Assembly (NCBI GenBank): GCA_002964805.2
Contig: PUDQ02000105.1
Coordinates: 1 to 64,000, forward strand
Length of the DNA: 64,000 nucleotides
From: Trametes villosa
Taxonomy: Eukaryota; Basidiomycota; Agaricomycetes; Polyporales; Polyporaceae
Direction of reading: 5' to 3'
The position numbers and the translations under genes are program-made. The notes under the pieces were generated by a model. It had not been told where the DNA came from. It did not search any database and was given only the letters and a program-made list of their open reading frames with translations. This document shows positions 59,530 through 64,000 of the stretch, piece by piece (the first letter of the stretch is position 1; every line of letters starts with the position of its first letter).

Positions 59530-61590
59530 CGGCCCTGAACAGCAGCTCCTCCTCGTACCCGTCCGCCTTGTTCAGCTTCCCGAGATCGTCCTCCGCCAGC
59601 CTGGGAGAGCAGCTCGGGTTTCTTCGTCTGCGCTTCCGGGCAGGCTGCCGCGGGCGGGAGAGTCGGCGCAAAGGTCACAATAGGCCCCGCAACCGAAGAC
59701 GCAGGCGCTGCAAGTCCGTTGAGAGGCGGGGCCGGGGTACTGTCCCTCATTGCGGGCGCGAGCGTCGCTGTCGTTTTCGCAGACGCCTGTAGCGCGTCTG
59801 GCTCCCCGTCGAGTCGTCCAAGCTCTCATCGCCGGACAACTCCGCTCCGTCTTTCTGAGCGGCCTGCGAAGAGCTCGGCGGGGCGACATTCGCCAGAGGG
59901 GTACGCGCCCGGGACGCACGCCACTCTTTGTGCGCCCGTGCCTTCTTTAGGTTTGGCGCTCGCGGCGCGTCGCTCTGCGTGTCAGCTTAACCATACCCGC
60001 GGTGGCTCGTGAGCACAGCGTCGTAGCACGATAGGTGGCTACTTACCTCCGGACGAGAAAACCGGCGCCGCTCACAGCGCGGACGAGCCCGCAGGCACAG
60101 TCGGGGCGACGTGTTCGGCGACGGCCTTCCCCGCCCGTGCACCCGTGCACTTCGCGAGATACGTGCCGCGGCACGAGGATAAGTAGTGCCCCTTCTGCGT
60201 AAACGGCGTGATCTCAAGATGGAGATTCGCGCTTACATGCTGTTTAGCCGCCTCCGCGCAGCTGTCCGCGAGCTCCGCCACAACCGGGATGCGCTCGGAA
60301 GGCCTGCAAGCGTCAGTCAGATCAACAGCAAGCGGAGGGGCACGCACCCAATGATGGACTTGAGGTTGCTGTACTGGTCGAACTCGGCGTGGACGACGTC
60401 CGGGACGGTCTCCTTGCACGTCTCGTGCACCGCCTTGAAGCACGCGGCGGCAGCGTCCGGCCAGCCCGCCTGGAATCTCTGGACGACCACGACCTTCGCC
60501 GTGTACGGGATGTTACCCGGCAACTCGCGCGTGACGCAGCTATACACAACTTGATGTCAGTGACCCTTGATGCAGGATCGAAAACGCAGAGGGACCGTGC
60601 GTCCTGATGTGCCTCCGCACGTCCTCGAGGTACTTGATCCACTCGCCCACCTTCCCCGGCGCCGCACGCTTCCGCGCGCACTTCTCCGCCCCGCGCGCCC
60701 ACATATACGCCCACACAATGTGCCGCGCGCGCGCGGCGTCCTCGTAGGGCATAAACGGCGGCGCGAACGAGCAGACCGCGTCCTTGGACGCCGCATACGT
60801 GCGCCGCACGCGCTGCACGAGCTCCGTGTGGCTCTGCGCGCCTGCACCGGTTCCGCCGATGGGCGCGCCGCGCTCAGCGGCGAAGCGCGTCACGAGGGCG
60901 AGCACGAACGCGGAGGACACGGTCGTAGCCGCGGGCAGCACCGCATCGACCCGCGCAGTAACTGCTACGAGCTGCTCTGCGGCCCTGCCCAGCTGCGCCG
61001 GAAGCCTGCCTATTTATGAGCGCGACATTCAACCAAAGGTCAGAACGACAGAGCGGAATAGGGCGCGTACGACTCGCGAATGATCTGCGTGAGCAGCCTG
61101 CTGAATCTGATGCTCTGCATGAGGTCCGGCGTGCCGGACCGATGCTGGTGCTGCGAACCCGCACACAGCTGTGTGGCCTTGAAGAACGCGGCCCCCGCCT
61201 CGCGGGCTTGCGCACGCGCTCGTCGTCGTCCGGCTGGCGCGTGTAGGAGTGCTTGACGGCGGCCCTCGATGACTTGCAGCCACATGTCGCCCAACCTCAT
61301 CGAGCCTGCGATGTGCACGGCACTCGATGGGGCAGCGCTTGCATGTCCCTACATCGCGCGAGACACTAAAATCTACAAAAGGGGTTGTGTGAGATAAATG
61401 TGGACAGTGTTATCACGGGAAAAGGATTCCCGCCGTAGCTGTAGACGACCAAGGAGGATCGAGATGTATAGCAAAAATGTATGAAATGCAGAACTTACGC
61501 CTGGATAGCTTCTCAGAGGCTGGACTCTCCTGCATCCTACTTGCCGATGGCGATACGGGGGAGAGCGAGATCGATGTAGGCTCTGCGGGC
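59530..61590 (-). pseudogene. Dynamin-2-like remnant 3
   Basis: More complete than remnants 1 and 2: a decayed P-loop exon (IAIGK*DAGESSL at 61500-61560) and a G2 exon (SVSRDVGTCKRCPIEC, about 61320-61370) are still there, then it jumps to GSMRLGDMWLQVIEGRRQ, losing G3 and G4. The stalk (TRELPGNIPYTAKVVVVQRF) and low-complexity linker follow, to about KADGYEEELLFRADIPV; the GED is missing. Confidence 0.8.
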
Positions 61591-61599
61591 TCTCGGGCG

Positions 61600-62010
61600 T
61601 GCCGCCGCGCGCGGGAGGAGGCGCGAGGTTTTTCCAGGACAAAGTGTACTAGATTACCGCCGCCGTCCGTCTTGAATGCGGACTGGAGCTGAAGTGGGTC
61701 TCGGTGGACGGCGCCTTTGCGTAGGCCTCCTCGGCGTAGTTGAGGCCGATCACATACGCCTGGCGGTTCACCTTCTAGTACAGTGCCATAGTCTAGCGCG
61801 AGATGTACTGCTAGAGGGCCTGGTCCGGGGTGCAAGTCAGTATGGCGCGCGTGAGACGTGAAAGAGAGTATTACGCTGTAAGCATAGTCGACCTGGGGGA
61901 GCGAGTGCAGGCCGCGGGCGGCTGCGAGCGAGAGAGACGCGCGGGGGACGGCGCAGGCGGCGAGGGGAACAGCGAGTGCGATGGTGGTGAGCACGGACAT
62001 CGTATATGTC
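61600..62010 (-). pseudogene. sod2 remnant 3, fused to dynamin remnant 3
   Basis: The start at 62000 (MSVLTTIALAVPL) and ARGLHSLPQVDYAY of the presequence are readable, and exon 2 retains YYTEGEPPG-type damage before it joins dynamin text (RAYIDLALPRIAI) at 61580-61600. No C-terminal half. Confidence 0.75.
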
Positions 62011-62086
62011 GTCGTCGTCGTCGCGTGGGCGTCGGGAGGGAAGATGAGTTGAGGACGACGAGCTCGCGCGTCGCGATATGCGCGTA

Positions 62087-62094
62087 TGACGTCA
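62087..62094. promoter_or_regulatory. CRE-like TGACGTCA retained upstream of sod2 remnant 3
   Basis: The same palindrome as before intact sod2, 87 bases from the remnant's start codon. Confidence 0.5.
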
Positions 62095-62319
62095 TCGCGC
62101 TTGCCACGTGCGCCTGCGACCGCATGCGACCGCTTCGATCCTTCCTCGTCCTCCAGGCTCCTGTCCTCCTCCTTCTCCGCATCCGTGCCTAGCTGAACTC
62201 ATAGAGCTGATTCTCGCTTTTTGTATGTCTGAAAGGCGTCTAAAACTGGGTTACATATGGGCGGTATCGTTCAGAAGCTGGCCAGCGAATGGTGCTACGA
62301 CTAGCGCCAGGAACAAACA

Positions 62320-62560
62320 CCGATCCTCCTCTGCTACGGCGGACGCCACTCTCTGCGTAACCCCTCGGCACTAAACCTCTCGTACCGTCCTGCTTAACTC
62401 TTCCGAACCCCTCTGACGTTCTCATAGCTCTAGTATCTCGTGCTTGTGCTTCCCAGCTTGCGTGCTGCTGCCACATGTGCTACATCATCTGCGCGCGGAT
62501 ATATTCAGCTTGAGGTTCGCCACCTTTCTCGACCTCGTCTCTAACATGCGCATTACAGGA
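62320..62560 (+). repeat. Array spacer R, fourth copy
   Basis: CTGCTACGGCGGACGCCACT and GCGTAACCCCTCGGCACTAA show the match to 34690-34950. Confidence 0.65.
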
Positions 62561-62734
62561 ATCCATATTTGACGCCGTCAGCAGTAGGTCTTTACCAACT
62601 TTCCGCGAGGAGCGTGAATGCACACACCCCAAGCTCGCCTCCCTACTGCGAGACGAAAACGCGAGCTGAGATCGATTCGGCGTGCATACGCCCAAAGTTG
62701 GCCGCCGTTTGTGCCATTGTGAAGGCCTGCGAGG

Positions 62735-62935
62735 GACGTGAACGGGCAAGGCCGATGTCACGCGCCCGTTGGACCTTCGTCAACACCGGCGGGATACGCT
62801 CGCACATCCGAGTCGAAGGCAGCAGCCTGCACCGGCCGTCAGGAACAGCAGCGCTTCCTGGGCGTCCGTGCGGCCACATTACAATGCTTCTCATCCACCG
62901 CACGACGGGCCATCGACTGAACTCTGAAGTCATGT
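62735..62935 (+). repeat. Array spacer T, late copy
   Basis: Reads AACACCGGCGGGATACGC...GGGCGTCCGTGCGGCCACATT and ends GACTGAACTCTGAAGTC, matching T at 38400-38570. Spacer S is not recognised in this unit. Confidence 0.65.
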
Positions 62936-63079
62936 GTTCAAGCGTTTCGTCCTGGCAGAGCTTTCCCCAGGGGCCTGGCACCTCGTCAGGCGTCGAGCGG
63001 GTAACAGGCGCCGATCCCCTCGAATTCCCCCGCTCTCGATCGTAGCAGCCACCCCGGAGGCAAGTCAGTGCCCCTTGTG

Positions 63080-63300
63080 AGTCATTGCGACAACCTGTCT
63101 GAATTAGGGTGCGAATCCGCTCATACCGCTAAAGCAGAAAGGGATCGTCCCCGACTTCCTCTAGAGGTCCGCGAACGCGTCATCTACATGGTCATGCTGC
63201 TGAACCGTCGACGGGGCCCCTATGCTCTTCCCGCGGCAATCATCCGCTGGACTTCGACAACCTCTGCGCGTGCGCGCTGAGTTCCAGGGGCCGGCGAGCT
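63080..63300 (+). pseudogene. F-box-family remnant I, start codon lost
   Basis: After a leader-intron-like stretch (GTGAGTCATTG... to AAAGCAG) the text reads DRPRLPLEVRERVIYMVMLLNRR, the F-box start, but the expected ATGG is AGGG. Frame damage follows within 70 codons, and spacer R text begins about 63345. Confidence 0.75.
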
Positions 63301-63344
63301 TGTGTTCTGGCGTCCGAAGGCTGCCCACCTCCTAGAGGCACTCA

Positions 63345-63600
63345 TCTGCGTAACCCCTCGGTACACTAGTGACGCCGCTCTTGCCGGGATGCTTGTTCTT
63401 CCCGACCCTCTCGGACGTTCTCGTACCCCTAATTGATCACGCTCGTCGTGGTTACCTGTCGGCGTGCTGCTGCAACGCGTACCGTGACTTGTCTACGCGC
63501 GCATATGTCCAGATCGAGGAGCATTGGTGCGTTCTTGAAACCCTGCTTGCGAACCAGCTTGACGTAGACATCAGCAGCTCGTCGACATACGCCTCCCAAA
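63345..63600 (+). repeat. Array spacer R, fifth copy
   Basis: GCGTAACCCCTCGGTACACT and TCTCGGACGTTCTCGTACCC match the first copy. It follows directly on the F-box remnant I without a sod2 remnant between. Confidence 0.65.
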
Positions 63601-63879
63601 ACTCTTTCCTGCAGCGAGAATACGGCGCTGTGCGACGTCCACCCACAGTCAATCACAACACACTGCAGTCCAGACGACTCCACGGTACGCTCGAGCCAAC
63701 AATATATGCGTGACCTGCTCCCGGACCGCGCCCTCCGATAAACGGCAGTCTACAGCTACTGCGCGTCGCCGTTATCATAGTGTATCTCAAGGCCATCTGC
63801 TGGGGGTTCGACGGGCGCGGGGTCGCAGTCATGCAAGCGAGACCTTGTCCGTGAACGCTCCACAGACGAGGACCACATC

Positions 63880-64000
63880 AATGGCTTGCGCAAGCGCAGA
63901 AGAGCGGCACAACTTAAAGGCGATTCGCCTCGCCAAAGAAGCCTACCGGGGTGGCTCTGAAGACGGCCTGACGAAGCCGGACGCCCTTTCCGCGGGCCCC
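63880..64000 (+). pseudogene. Dynamin-1-like fragment at the window edge
   Basis: Near the edge the text reads NLKAIRLAKEAYRGGSEDGLTKPDALSAGP, the G4 exon of dynamin 1 (QLAKEADPDGMRTI...LTKPDALAAGS), with the intron between the two parts removed or eroded. It continues beyond the window. Confidence 0.6.

Noticed and set aside
1..64000. CRISPR arrays, bacterial operons, rRNA or tRNA genes
   Set aside because: The DNA is eukaryotic; no evenly spaced short repeats, rRNA text or clear tRNA cloverleaf was seen, though tRNAs could be missed by eye.

Overview
The window is nuclear DNA of a filamentous basidiomycete, most likely an Agaricomycete and perhaps a polypore. It is GC-rich, nearly every gene is broken by introns of about 50-80 bp, and the proteins are of agaricomycete type: large F-box families, dynamin-like GTPase families, WD40 fusions and PIF1-like mobile helicases. 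No species can be named from the sequence alone. Splice sites are my own reading, checked by reading frame and by family motifs or paralogue comparison.

Layout. 1-3.1 kb: the 3' part of a mobile element with a PIF1-like helicase fused to a peptidase-like domain, inserted in and truncating an F-box-family gene (to 4.9 kb). 5.3-9.9 kb: a compact housekeeping block of mitochondrial ribosomal protein uS17m, prefoldin subunit 6, the SNARE Vti1 and an Mpv17/Sym1 protein. 10.5-12.9 kb: an F-box-family gene (B). 13.6-16.5 kb: a conserved agaricomycete domain fused to eight WD40-like repeats. 16.9-24.8 kb: two divergent dynamin-like GTPase genes. 25-28.8 kb: a decayed F-box 3' half (C) followed by an intact copy (D). 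29.9-32.2 kb: an unnamed leucine-rich protein. 33.6-34.4 kb: intact mitochondrial Mn superoxide dismutase.

From about 33.6 kb to the end the DNA is a decaying tandem array. The repeated unit, in order, is SOD2 (-), spacer R, a dynamin-1-like remnant (+), spacers S and T, an F-box gene (+), and a dynamin-2-like remnant (-), which then joins the next SOD2 copy. Successive F-box copies (E 35.5, F 38.8, G 47.9, H 56.4, remnant I 63.1 kb) stay open while SOD2 and the dynamins decay. In three units the 5' part of SOD2 is joined in the same orientation, at the same point, to a dynamin fragment. Copy G has a gag-only Copia-like LTR element in its leader intron, with a clean 5-bp target duplication.

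Working together: the housekeeping genes are unrelated in function. The array looks like a birth-and-death locus in which an F-box substrate-receptor family diversifies beside dynamin-type GTPases. A role in self/non-self recognition or defence is speculation; the sequence shows only selective retention of the F-box frames.
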